Source: Actinomycetes bacterium (GTDB lineage: Bacteria > Actinomycetota > JAICYB01). Taken from it: DNA of 64,000 bases. Below are positions 55,832 to 63,524 of the stretch, piece by piece. The stretch's first letter is position 1; each line of letters starts with the position of its first letter. The stretch is taken from NCBI GenBank assembly GCA_025934435.1, contig JAICYB010000010.1, forward strand, positions 1-64,000. Direction: 5' to 3'. The notes under the pieces were generated by a model. The model searched no databases, had not been told where the DNA came from, and saw only the letters and a list, made by a program, of their open reading frames with translations. A program made the position numbers and the translations under genes.

Positions 55832-57524
55832 GGAACGCGAGCAGCCGCTCGAGCGGCCACGTGTTGATCACCATCGCCGGATCGGCCCACCCGCGCTGGG
55901 ACGTCGCCACGCCGTAATGCATGTTGCCGAGCTCCGCGACGGAATGCGCGTCGGTCGAGATGACGAAGTTCGCGCCCTGCTCCCCCGCCCATCGCACGTG
56001 ATCGTCGCGAAGATCGAGGCGTGCGGGATGCGCGTTGATCTCGAGCGCGACGCCGTGCTTCACGGCCGCTTTCGCCACGGCCGCGACATCGAAGTCGATG
56101 CCCTCGCGGCGGTCGAGCCGGCGTCCGGAGGGATGCCCGACGACGTGGACGTGCGGGTTCTCGATCGCCCTGATCATCCGCTTTGTCTGCTCGACCTTCG
56201 GGAGGCGGAAGTCGGAGTGGATCGAGGCGACGCAGAGATCGAAACCGGCGAGCACGTCGTCGTCGTAGTCGAGTGATCCGTCCCGCGCGATATTCAGCTC
56301 GACGCCGTGCAATACGCGGATGGTCGTCGCTTCGTTCGCGGCACGAACCTCCTGGCGCTGCGCGACGATCGCGTCGAGGCTGAGATTGTTCATATACGTC
56401 AAGCGCGGCCCGTGGTCAGTCGTGGCGTAGTACTCGTAGCCTTTCGCCTCCGCGGCGCGAGCCATCTCGAGCACGGAGACCTTGCCGTCCGAGTACGTCG
56501 TGTGACTCTGAAGATCGCCGCGCATCATGTCGAGTGCCACGAGCGGCGGCAGCTCGCCTTTGATCGCGGCTTCGATCTCGCCCTTGTCCTCGCGAAGCGT
56601 CGGCGCGATCCATTCCATGCCGAGCGCGGCGTAGACCTCGTCTTCGGTTCGTGACGCGATCCGTTCGTCGTCGCGGAACAGACCGTATTCCGAGAGTTTC
56701 AGGCCTCGGCGGACGGCCCGCTCCCGGACTTTGACGTTATGCGCTTGAGATCCCGTGAAGTACTGCAACGCGGCACCCCACGCCGCCGGCTCCACGACGC
56801 GCAGATCCATCTGCATCCCGCGCGTCGTCTCGACGCTGACTTTCGTGGTGCCGTCCACCTTGAGCTTCGCGATGCCGTGGAGCTTCTGGAAGAACTCGAT
56901 GACGTCGGTCGGTTCGTCCGTCGCGACGAGGATGTCGATGTCGCCGATCGTCTCGCGGTAGCGGCGAAGCGAACCGGCGAACGCGACCTGCTCGATGGCC
57001 GGATGCTGCGCGAGCACGTCCACGAGTTCCTGCGCCATGGGCATCGCGATCGCGAGGAGCGTCCGTTCCTCGACGTGAACACCGCGTTCGAGCGCGTCGA
57101 GCACCTGCTCCTCGAATTTCGGACCGAACCCCTTCACTTCGGAGATGCGTTTGCCTTCCGCGGCTGCCTTTAGCTCCTCGAGGTTCGAAACGCCGATCGC
57201 TTTGTAGAGCTCCATCGCGCGCTTCGGCCCGACGCCGGGCACGCGGGTCATCTCGCGGAGCCCGATCGGTACCTGCGCACGAAGGTCTTCGAGCGAGCGC
57301 ATCGTCCCGCTCGTGCAGAACTCCTTGACGCGAGCGGCGACGCCCTTGCCGACACCGGGCAACGACTGCAGCTCGGCTTCGCTCAGCTCGCACACATCCC
57401 GCGACGAACCTTCGATCCCTTCGGCGCCACGGCGGTACGCGTTGATGCGGAAACGCGTTTCGCCCTTGATCTCGAGCAGGTCCGCGATCTCGTGGAGCGC
57501 GGACGCGACGTCCGCGTTAGACAC
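55800..57524 (-). CDS. polX: DNA polymerase/3'-5' exonuclease PolX
   Basis: The 574-residue family X polymerase for base excision or gap repair has helix-hairpin-helix motifs (LSEAELQSLPGVGKGVAARVKEF, VPGVGPKRAMELY), the palm active site GSLRRYRETIGDIDILVA with two aspartates and MDLRVVEP with the third, and a C-terminal PHP exonuclease domain (GDLQSHTTYSDG, TTDHGPRLTYMNN, VISTDAHSVAELGNM). The first PHP histidine is Gln in DLQSH. GTG 57524 gives normal length and overlaps the lactone oxidase stop by eight bases. A longer reading adds unrelated residues inside the upstream gene. Confidence 0.94.
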   Translation of the reverse strand: MSNADVASALHEIADLLEIKGETRFRINAYRRGAEGIEGSSRDVCELSEAELQSLPGVGKGVAARVKEFCTSGTMRSLEDLRAQVPIGLREMTRVPGVGPKRAMELYKAIGVSNLEELKAAAEGKRISEVKGFGPKFEEQVLDALERGVHVEERTLLAIAMPMAQELVDVLAQHPAIEQVAFAGSLRRYRETIGDIDILVATDEPTDVIEFFQKLHGIAKLKVDGTTKVSVETTRGMQMDLRVVEPAAWGAALQYFTGSQAHNVKVRERAVRRGLKLSEYGLFRDDERIASRTEDEVYAALGMEWIAPTLREDKGEIEAAIKGELPPLVALDMMRGDLQSHTTYSDGKVSVLEMARAAEAKGYEYYATTDHGPRLTYMNNLSLDAIVAQRQEVRAANEATTIRVLHGVELNIARDGSLDYDDDVLAGFDLCVASIHSDFRLPKVEQTKRMIRAIENPHVHVVGHPSGRRLDRREGIDFDVAAVAKAAVKHGVALEINAHPARLDLRDDHVRWAGEQGANFVISTDAHSVAELGNMHYGVATSQRGWADPAMVINTWPLERLLAFLRKGTARARP

Positions 57525-58812
57525 CGAGTACGCGGTCGAGATACGCGTTGCGGAACACACGCTTCGGGTCGAGGTCGTTGCGCACGGCGAGGAAATCGTC
57601 GAAGCGTGGGTACGCCGGCTTCAGATCGCTCGCCGTGCGGAAGTGCAGCTTGCCCCAGTGCGGACGTCCGCCGAAGCCCATCATCAGCTCCTCGACCGCT
57701 TTGAAGTACGGGACGTAATCCATCTTCTGGTACATGTGCACGGCGATGTAGCACGTCTCGCGGCCGTGCGCCGGCGACAGCAGGATGTCATCGCCTTTCA
57801 CGACGCGGAACTCGATCGGGAAGTTCACGTTGAACCCGTTCGCGTCGATCAGCTTCCGGATCCCCTCGACGGCCTCGCGCGCGTTCTCGCGCGGGATCGC
57901 GTATTCCATCTCCGAGAAGCGGACGAGGCGCGGACTCGTGTAGACGAGATCGCTTCGGGCGACGCGGCGGATGCGTCCGACTCCGGGTGCGACGAGCTTC
58001 TGCGACATGGTCGGGATGAGGCTCGGCCGGATCCGGCCGACGCGGCACACAGCGCCGAACGCGACGTTCGACATGATGATGTCGTTCTGGAATTCCTTCC
58101 AGCGACGGCGCGGCGTCGGTGCGTCCGTCGTGCGGTTGTTCTGTTTCGTCCACGCGGACGTCGTGTGCGGGAACCAGTAGAACTCGAAGTGCTCGTTCGA
58201 ATCGATGAGGGTGTCCAGGTTCGCGAGCACGTCGTCGATCTTCATCGCGTCCTCGACCGCCCGGAGGTTGAACGCGGGCTCGCACTTGAGCGTCACCGTC
58301 GACAGGATCCCGAGGGAGCCGAGGCCGACCTGCGCGGCACGGAACGCGGTCTCGTCTTCAGAAGGCGAGAAGCGCCGGACGGATCCGTCCGCCAGCACCA
58401 TCGAGAGCTCGGTGACGAAGCTCGGTATGTTGCCGAAGTTCCGTCCGGTGCCGTGCGTTGCCGTCGAGATCGAGCCGGCGATCGACTGGTAAGCGATGTC
58501 GCCGAGGTTCGACATGCCGAGTCCTTCGCGCGCGAGCGCTTCGTTCAGATCGCGGAGGCGGATGCCGGCCTGGACGGTGATCGTCCCGTTCGCTTTGTCG
58601 ACGTTCAGCACCTCGCCGTAATCGTCGAGCGAGACCATGACGCCGTCGGTGCAGGCGATGTCCGTGAACGAATGCCCGGCCCCCACGACTTTGACGGTCT
58701 TTCCCGTGCGCGCGGCGTTGAGGACCGTCTCGCGGATGTCACTCTCCGACTTCGGCTTCGCCGTGCCGGACGGACTGCAGGTCTGCGTCTTCCCCCAATT
58801 GGTCCACTTCAA
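57517..58812 (-). CDS. FAD-dependent D-arabinono-1,4-lactone oxidase family protein
   Basis: The 431-residue protein matches the aldono-lactone/gulonolactone oxidase family. It has an FAD-binding PCMH domain (VVGAGHSFTDIACTDG, SISTATHGTGRNFG) and a C-terminal ALO domain ending GRPHWGKLHFRTASDLKPAYPRFDDFLAVR. It would oxidise a sugar lactone or alditol. The TTG start is preceded by GGAGGTG at about 8 bases and overlaps the stop of the small upstream gene (TTGA), so the two are coupled. It is followed immediately by polX. Confidence 0.9.
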   Translation of the reverse strand: MKWTNWGKTQTCSPSGTAKPKSESDIRETVLNAARTGKTVKVVGAGHSFTDIACTDGVMVSLDDYGEVLNVDKANGTITVQAGIRLRDLNEALAREGLGMSNLGDIAYQSIAGSISTATHGTGRNFGNIPSFVTELSMVLADGSVRRFSPSEDETAFRAAQVGLGSLGILSTVTLKCEPAFNLRAVEDAMKIDDVLANLDTLIDSNEHFEFYWFPHTTSAWTKQNNRTTDAPTPRRRWKEFQNDIIMSNVAFGAVCRVGRIRPSLIPTMSQKLVAPGVGRIRRVARSDLVYTSPRLVRFSEMEYAIPRENAREAVEGIRKLIDANGFNVNFPIEFRVVKGDDILLSPAHGRETCYIAVHMYQKMDYVPYFKAVEELMMGFGGRPHWGKLHFRTASDLKPAYPRFDDFLAVRNDLDPKRVFRNAYLDRVLGV

Positions 58813-59078
58813 AGTTGCGACACCTCCGTTTCGACGCCGAGGAGCAGACGTCCGGTCGGTTCGTAGGTCGAGGTTGACACGACGCGGTGTTGCGTCGCCG
58901 CGTCGATGTCACGGAAGTCGCGCCGGCCGACGACTCGCAGCGTGCACATCCGCCGGACACCGGCTTCACCGAAGGCTTGCGCGAGCTCGTCGGGGAGACG
59001 CCGGTCCGCCTCGGCCTTCGGCCCGAGCTCGCGGATCCGGGGGCCGAGCGTGTTCGCCGCATCGAGGAGTTCGCCCAC
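58809..59078 (-). pseudogene. Internally deleted acyl-CoA dehydrogenase remnant (89 residues)
   Basis: The reading frame joins about 45 residues like the N-terminus of an acyl-CoA dehydrogenase/HsaA-type flavoprotein (RIRELGPKAEADRRLPDEL, AQAFGEAGVRRM) to about 40 residues like its C-terminus (FRDIDAATQHRVVSTSTYEP, TGRLLLGVETE), with the roughly 300-residue FAD-binding core missing. The frame is intact, starts at GTG 59078, and its stop overlaps the TTG of the lactone oxidase gene. A normal enzyme is impossible. It may be kept as a leader for coupled translation, may be a recent deletion, or may be an assembly collapse. The C-terminal match is from memory. Confidence 0.5.
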
Positions 59079-59114
59079 GCCTTTATCCTGCCTGAAGACA
59101 AAAGGGAGGGATCG

Positions 59115-60755
59115 ATGCCACCGGGGAGCGCAGCGGAGCCGCAGCAGGTCAATCGCACGGAGATGACACCGCTCCTGTACCTCGAGCGGTCCGAACAGGT
59201 CTTCCCGGAACGGACGGGTGCCGTCTACGGCGCGCGGTCGTTCACGTATGCCGAGCTCGCCGACCGGATCAAGCGCCTCGCCACCGCGCTGCGGAGGGCC
59301 GGCATCGAACGCGGGGACCGCGTGGCGGTGCTCTGTCCGAACGTCCCGGCGATGCTCGAAGCGACCTTCGCCATCCCGCTGCTCGGCGCCGTCATCGTGG
59401 CGATCAACACGCGGCTCAACGCGGAGGAGATCTCGTACATCCTCGACCACTCCGGTGCTCGCATCCTCATCGCCGACGCCGAGCACGCGCAGGTGCTCGA
59501 ACCGGTGAAGGACTCGCTTGGATCGGTGGAACTCGTCGTGACCGTCGACGATCCCGAGTTCGCGCCGGGGATCGCGCACGTATTCGACGGCCCCGAGTAC
59601 GAATCTTTCATCGACGTGGCTCCCGATCCATCCCTCGAGTACCGCGTCCCGAACGAAGAGGACATGTTCTCGATCAACTACACGTCGGGGACGACCGGAC
59701 GTCCGAAGGGCGTTATGTTCACGCACCGCGGTGCGTACCTCAACGCGCTCGCGGAGGTCATCGACCACCGGCTCTGGACGGATTCCGTCTATCTCTGGGT
59801 CGGCCCCCCGATGTTCCATTGCAACGGCTGGTGCTTCCCGTGGGCCCTCACCGGTGTCGGTGCGCGCCACGTCCTGCTGCGCAAGATCGATCCGCCGCTC
59901 GTATGGAAGCTCATCGAGAGCGAAAGCGTGACGCACTTCAACGGTGCTCCGACAGTGCTCATCATGCTGATCAACGACGCGAGCGCGCCGAAGCAGAAGC
60001 TCGACCAGAAGGTGCGGATCGCGACCGGCGGCGCTCCTCCGTCGCCGACGCTGCTTGCGCAATGGGACGCGATCGGCGCCGAAGTGACGCATCTGTACGG
60101 GTTGACCGAGACCTATGGCCCGCACACGTTCTGCGACTGGCACTACGAATGGGACTCGCTCGACGCCGAGGAGCAAGCGCGGCTGCGCGCACGGCAAGGT
60201 GTCGCGAATCTCGTCGCGTGCGAGCTCCGCGTCGTCGACGACGAGATGAGCGACGTACCGCGCGACGGCGAAACGATGGGCGAGGTCTGCATGCGTGGGA
60301 ACAACGTGATGGCTGGATACTTCAACGATCCGGAAGCCACGGCGACCGCCTTCCGCGGCGGCTGGTTCCACTCCGGTGACGTCGCCGTCATGCACCCGAA
60401 CGGCTATATCGAACTGCGCGACCGCAAGAAGGACATCATCATCTCCGGCGGCGAAAACATCTCGACGATCGAGATCGAGCAAGCCGTCGCGTCACACCCC
60501 GCCGTGATGGAGGTCGCAGTGATCAGCGTCCCGGACGACAAGTGGGGCGAGGTGCCGAAGGCGTTCGTCGTCTTGAAGCAGGGACAGACCGCGACGGAGG
60601 CCGAGATCATCGATCACTGCCGCAGCAAGATCGCGCACTTCAAGTGCCCCAAGGCCGTCGACTTCGGCGAGCTGCCGAAGACGTCCACCGGCAAGGTGCA
60701 GAAGTTCGTACTGCGGGACAAGGAGTGGGCGGGCCACGACAAACGGATCCACTGA
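59115..60755 (+). CDS. Fatty acyl-CoA synthetase (AMP-forming, AlkK-like)
   Basis: The 546-residue ANL-superfamily enzyme activates a carboxylic or fatty acid to acyl-CoA. Motifs are INYTSGTTGRPKGVMFTHRG, HLYGLTETYGP, SGGENISTIEIE and the C-terminal lysine region LPKTSTGKVQKFVLRDKEW. The ATG is fixed by GGGAGGG 5 bases upstream; the alternative ATG 48 bases later has none. It is divergent from the acyl-CoA dehydrogenase remnant, which hints at an old fatty-acid gene pair. It precedes the GNAT gene. Confidence 0.93.
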   Translation: MPPGSAAEPQQVNRTEMTPLLYLERSEQVFPERTGAVYGARSFTYAELADRIKRLATALRRAGIERGDRVAVLCPNVPAMLEATFAIPLLGAVIVAINTRLNAEEISYILDHSGARILIADAEHAQVLEPVKDSLGSVELVVTVDDPEFAPGIAHVFDGPEYESFIDVAPDPSLEYRVPNEEDMFSINYTSGTTGRPKGVMFTHRGAYLNALAEVIDHRLWTDSVYLWVGPPMFHCNGWCFPWALTGVGARHVLLRKIDPPLVWKLIESESVTHFNGAPTVLIMLINDASAPKQKLDQKVRIATGGAPPSPTLLAQWDAIGAEVTHLYGLTETYGPHTFCDWHYEWDSLDAEEQARLRARQGVANLVACELRVVDDEMSDVPRDGETMGEVCMRGNNVMAGYFNDPEATATAFRGGWFHSGDVAVMHPNGYIELRDRKKDIIISGGENISTIEIEQAVASHPAVMEVAVISVPDDKWGEVPKAFVVLKQGQTATEAEIIDHCRSKIAHFKCPKAVDFGELPKTSTGKVQKFVLRDKEWAGHDKRIH

Positions 60756-60774
60756 AACCGAGCGGCTCCGGCTC

Positions 60775-61299
60775 GTGCCGATCACGGCCGAGCGCGCCGA
60801 TGATCTGTGGGCCGTCCATGCCGACGACGCCGTCGCCGAGTGGTACCCGCTGACGCGGGACGAGGCGCTCGCGCGTGCTCGCGCCTGGGGCGAGGCGTGG
60901 GAAAGCGACGGGATCTGCAAATGGCTCGCATACGAACGCGGGAGCGGTGAGCTCGTCGGACGAGGCGGTTCGTCGCTGCTTCCGGACGGTCACGCGAAGC
61001 GCGCGATCAGCGCGCTGATACCGGCGTGGGACGGCTACGAGATCGGCTGGGCGCTGCGATCGCCGTTCTGGGGGCGAGGCTACGCAACCGAGATCGGCCG
61101 CGCCGGACTCGAGCTCGCGTTCTCGATGACGGATGTCGTGGTCGCATTCACCGAACGCCACAACATCAGATCGCGTGCCGTGATGGAACGGCTCGGCATG
61201 TCAGGCGTGGGCGAGATCACCGCCGAAGGGCTCGTCGAAGGCCGCGCCGGCGTGCACGGCGACGCCCCGTTCGCGGTGTATGCGATCGAGCGACCGTGA
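60775..61299 (+). CDS. GNAT family N-acetyltransferase (RimJ/RimL-like), start uncertain
   Basis: The 174-residue protein has the GNAT core: GYEIGWALRSPFWGRGYATEIGRAGLELAF with the acetyl-CoA loop, and AFTERHNIRSRAVMERLGM. The family's first strand (ETERLRLVPIT) is encoded in frame upstream of the GTG at 60775, reaching into the end of the acyl-CoA synthetase gene, but no ATG, GTG or TTG precedes it there. Thus either the product starts at the GTG and lacks this strand, or a rare start codon or frameshift is used. Substrate unknown. Confidence 0.75.
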   Translation: MPITAERADDLWAVHADDAVAEWYPLTRDEALARARAWGEAWESDGICKWLAYERGSGELVGRGGSSLLPDGHAKRAISALIPAWDGYEIGWALRSPFWGRGYATEIGRAGLELAFSMTDVVVAFTERHNIRSRAVMERLGMSGVGEITAEGLVEGRAGVHGDAPFAVYAIERP

Positions 61300-61350
61300 T
61301 CGCCACCGGACGCGGCGTTGTGTCGCGATCGTAGAGGGACATCGCCCGAA

Positions 61351-62496
61351 TCATGTTACGGGCGGGCCGACCATCCGCGCCTTGATGTCGGGACGAAGCG
61401 GTGTCGGCCTGTTGACGAGGGTTCGTCCGTCGGGATGTCGGACGGTGATCGTTCCGTTTCGCCGGCGCAGGTCGTAGCGGCGTTCGTGGATGAGACGGTG
61501 GCATCTGCGGCAGACGACGACGAGGTTGTCGAGGTCGGTTCTTCCTCCGCGTGACCACGGGATGATGTGGTGGATCTCCGACCACGTGAGGTTGCTCGCT
61601 CCGCAGCACGCGCACTCCGTGTCACGTGCCCTGACCGCACGTTCGAGGGCCTTGGGGATGATGCGGGAGCGTCGTCCGATGCCGGTGACCGTGCCGTCCG
61701 ACTCGATGATGGTCTGGACGTGGCCGTCGCAGGCCAGACGGCGTGCGACCTCGGATGCCACGACCGGTCCGTCTTCGAGGGTTGCCGTGCCGTTGACGGC
61801 GTTCAGGTCTCGGGCATCGACGTGCACGACGACCGTGGCTCGCGCTTTGTCGGCGTCCGCGCCGAGGGAGGTCGCGGCCAGTTCCACGAGGGCGTCCGCT
61901 TGGCGCTCGGCGATGGGGATCCATTCTCCGTTGGGTCCCTTCACGGGTTGCTTGATCAGGCGCTCGACGGCCTTCTTCAAGAGGGCTCCGTCGGCTCCCG
62001 GCAGCTCGCCGTGGAAGCGCAGGACCTCGGCCTTCCAGTCCCAGATCATGTTCAGCTCGCGACGCTTGTCGATGGCGGCGGTTTCGTCCCGCTCGAGGCG
62101 CTTGCGACAGCGGGCCGAGCGGCGGATCTGGGCGGCCGAGTAGCGCTGGGCTTCGAGGGCCCAGTGTGAGTCGTCGTCGGGATCGACGAAGGAGCAGAGC
62201 ACCACGAGCTTGTCCTTGGAGAGCAGGCCCTCGCCGTAGGCGGCAGCGATGGCCGGCAGGCGCTTGACGGCCCGGGCCGCCATCACATCGTTTCGAGCTG
62301 TCTCGAGCGTCATGCCGTAGCGCACGGAGATCCAGTGCTCGAGTGAGGGCACGGCGTCGTGGTACCAGGACTTCGTCCTGTCTATCACCTCGATGTACGC
62401 GAGGAAGTGCAGATCCATGGTGTTGCGCAGCGCGTTGCACTGGTCGGCCGCGAAATGTTGCGAGTCGGCATTCGTGTCACGGGCGACCGTTAGCAT
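61351..62496 (-). CDS. DUF222 (13E12 repeat family) HNH endonuclease-domain protein
   Basis: The 381-residue protein has an N-terminal DUF222 region (HWISVRYGMTLETARNDVMA, LDRTK-type opening) and a C-terminal HNH domain with CACCGAS, HHIIPWSRGGRTDLDNLVVVC and CRRCHRLIHERRYD, including the zinc cysteines and the HH catalytic pair. This matches the REP13E12-type proteins abundant in Actinobacteria; biochemical function is uncertain. ATG 62496 is used; Met27 is an alternative. A perfect SOS box directly abuts this start, so expression is probably DNA-damage inducible. Confidence 0.85.
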   Translation of the reverse strand: MLTVARDTNADSQHFAADQCNALRNTMDLHFLAYIEVIDRTKSWYHDAVPSLEHWISVRYGMTLETARNDVMAARAVKRLPAIAAAYGEGLLSKDKLVVLCSFVDPDDDSHWALEAQRYSAAQIRRSARCRKRLERDETAAIDKRRELNMIWDWKAEVLRFHGELPGADGALLKKAVERLIKQPVKGPNGEWIPIAERQADALVELAATSLGADADKARATVVVHVDARDLNAVNGTATLEDGPVVASEVARRLACDGHVQTIIESDGTVTGIGRRSRIIPKALERAVRARDTECACCGASNLTWSEIHHIIPWSRGGRTDLDNLVVVCRRCHRLIHERRYDLRRRNGTITVRHPDGRTLVNRPTPLRPDIKARMVGPPVT

Positions 62497-62510
62497 CGAA
62501 CATATGTTCG
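62497..62510. promoter_or_regulatory. Perfect LexA (SOS) box upstream of the DUF222-HNH gene
   Basis: CGAACATATGTTCG is a perfect 14-bp palindrome of the CGAAC-N4-GTTCG class, the LexA binding site of Actinobacteria and Firmicutes. It lies directly against the ATG of the DUF222-HNH gene and 50 bases before the divergent isochorismatase gene. LexA-bound boxes before 13E12 family genes are known in M. tuberculosis. Repression of the HNH gene is the simplest reading; an effect on the divergent gene is possible. Confidence 0.85.
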
Positions 62511-62559
62511 CATACGGTAGTGACAAGGAACGAGCCCCACCGGCAAAGTAAGAGGAGAC

Positions 62560-63114
62560 ATGGCAACCGTTCGTGAGGGGCGGCGGTCCGTCCTGCTGGT
62601 CGTCGACGTCCAGAAGGGCGTCATGGCCGAAGCGTGGGACGCGGAGCGCGTCGTAGCCAATGTCGCCCGAACCGTCGAACGCGCGCGCAGCACCGGCGTC
62701 CCCGTCGTGTGGGTGCAGCACAACGACGAAGAGCTCCCGCGCAACACCGAACCGTGGGAGCTCGCGCTCGAGCCCGGCCCCGGCGAAGTCGTCGTGCACA
62801 AGAACTTCAACTCATCCTTCGAGGACACGACGCTCGAGGACGAACTCGCCAAGATCGGCGCGACGAGCATCACGCTCGCGGGGGCCGCGACGAACTGGTG
62901 CATCCGCGCGACCGCCTACGGCGCGCTCGATCGCGGCTACGACCTGACCCTCGTTTCCGACGCGCACACGACGGGCGGATTCGAGCTCGCGAGTGGCAAG
63001 CGCGTCGAAGCCGAGGACATCGTTACGGAGCTCAACGTCGTGATGCAGTGGGTGACCTATCCCGGGCGCACGAGCCGAACGGCTACGTCCGACGCGATCG
63101 ACTTCTCGACGTGA
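62560..63114 (+). CDS. Isochorismatase-family cysteine hydrolase
   Basis: The 184-residue protein has the Asp-Lys-Cys triad Asp16 (LLVVDVQKG), Lys81 (VVHKNFNSSF) and Cys114 (AATNWCIRATA), typical of the nicotinamidase/isochorismatase-like hydrolases. The substrate is unknown. ATG 62560 follows AGAGGAG by about 3 bases. The stop overlaps the GTG of the VOC-family gene (GTGA), forming a two-gene operon divergent from the DUF222-HNH gene. Confidence 0.9.
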   Translation: MATVREGRRSVLLVVDVQKGVMAEAWDAERVVANVARTVERARSTGVPVVWVQHNDEELPRNTEPWELALEPGPGEVVVHKNFNSSFEDTTLEDELAKIGATSITLAGAATNWCIRATAYGALDRGYDLTLVSDAHTTGGFELASGKRVEAEDIVTELNVVMQWVTYPGRTSRTATSDAIDFST

Positions 63115-63524
63115 CACGTACGGCGTTCATCGATCACTTCGGCATCGGCGTTCCCGATCTCGCGGCGGCCAAGGCGTACTACGACGAGCTGATGCCCGTT
63201 CTGGGGATGAAGCAGTGGTTCCCCACCGCTCCGGACGGGACGTTCAACTACGGCCCGGACGGGGCGCGCGGCACGCAGGTGTTCTTCTATCAAGCGCTCG
63301 AACCGTCCGATCACTCACGGCACGGCACGGGTCTGCAGCACATCGCCTTCATGGTCGAGAGCCGAGCCATCGTGCGCGAGGCGCACGCCTGGGCACTCGC
63401 ACGGGACGCTGAGATCGTCCACGCGCCGCGCGAGTTCCCTGAGTACGGCGAGCACTACGCGACGTTCTGGCTCGACCCCCACGGCTTCATGCTCGAAGCG
63501 TGGAGCTTCGCTCCCGAGAGCTGA
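63111..63524 (+). CDS. VOC (glyoxalase/bleomycin-resistance) family protein
   Basis: The 137-residue protein has the vicinal-oxygen-chelate fold: IDHFGIGVPDLAAAKAYYDELMPVLGM at the N-terminus, GLQHIAFMVESRAIVREAH at the second repeat, and ATFWLDPHGFMLEAWS at the end, with the metal-ligand histidine and glutamate positions. The function (glyoxalase, dioxygenase or resistance) is not set by sequence. It starts at GTG 63111, overlapping the isochorismatase stop by four bases, and overlaps the convergent CMD-family gene by 38 bases. Confidence 0.85.
   Translation: MTRTAFIDHFGIGVPDLAAAKAYYDELMPVLGMKQWFPTAPDGTFNYGPDGARGTQVFFYQALEPSDHSRHGTGLQHIAFMVESRAIVREAHAWALARDAEIVHAPREFPEYGEHYATFWLDPHGFMLEAWSFAPES

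Noticed and set aside
58809-60482. 557-codon minus-strand frame across the acyl-CoA synthetase
   Set aside because: Only its last 89 codons (from GTG 59078) read like protein; the rest is the antisense of the synthetase.
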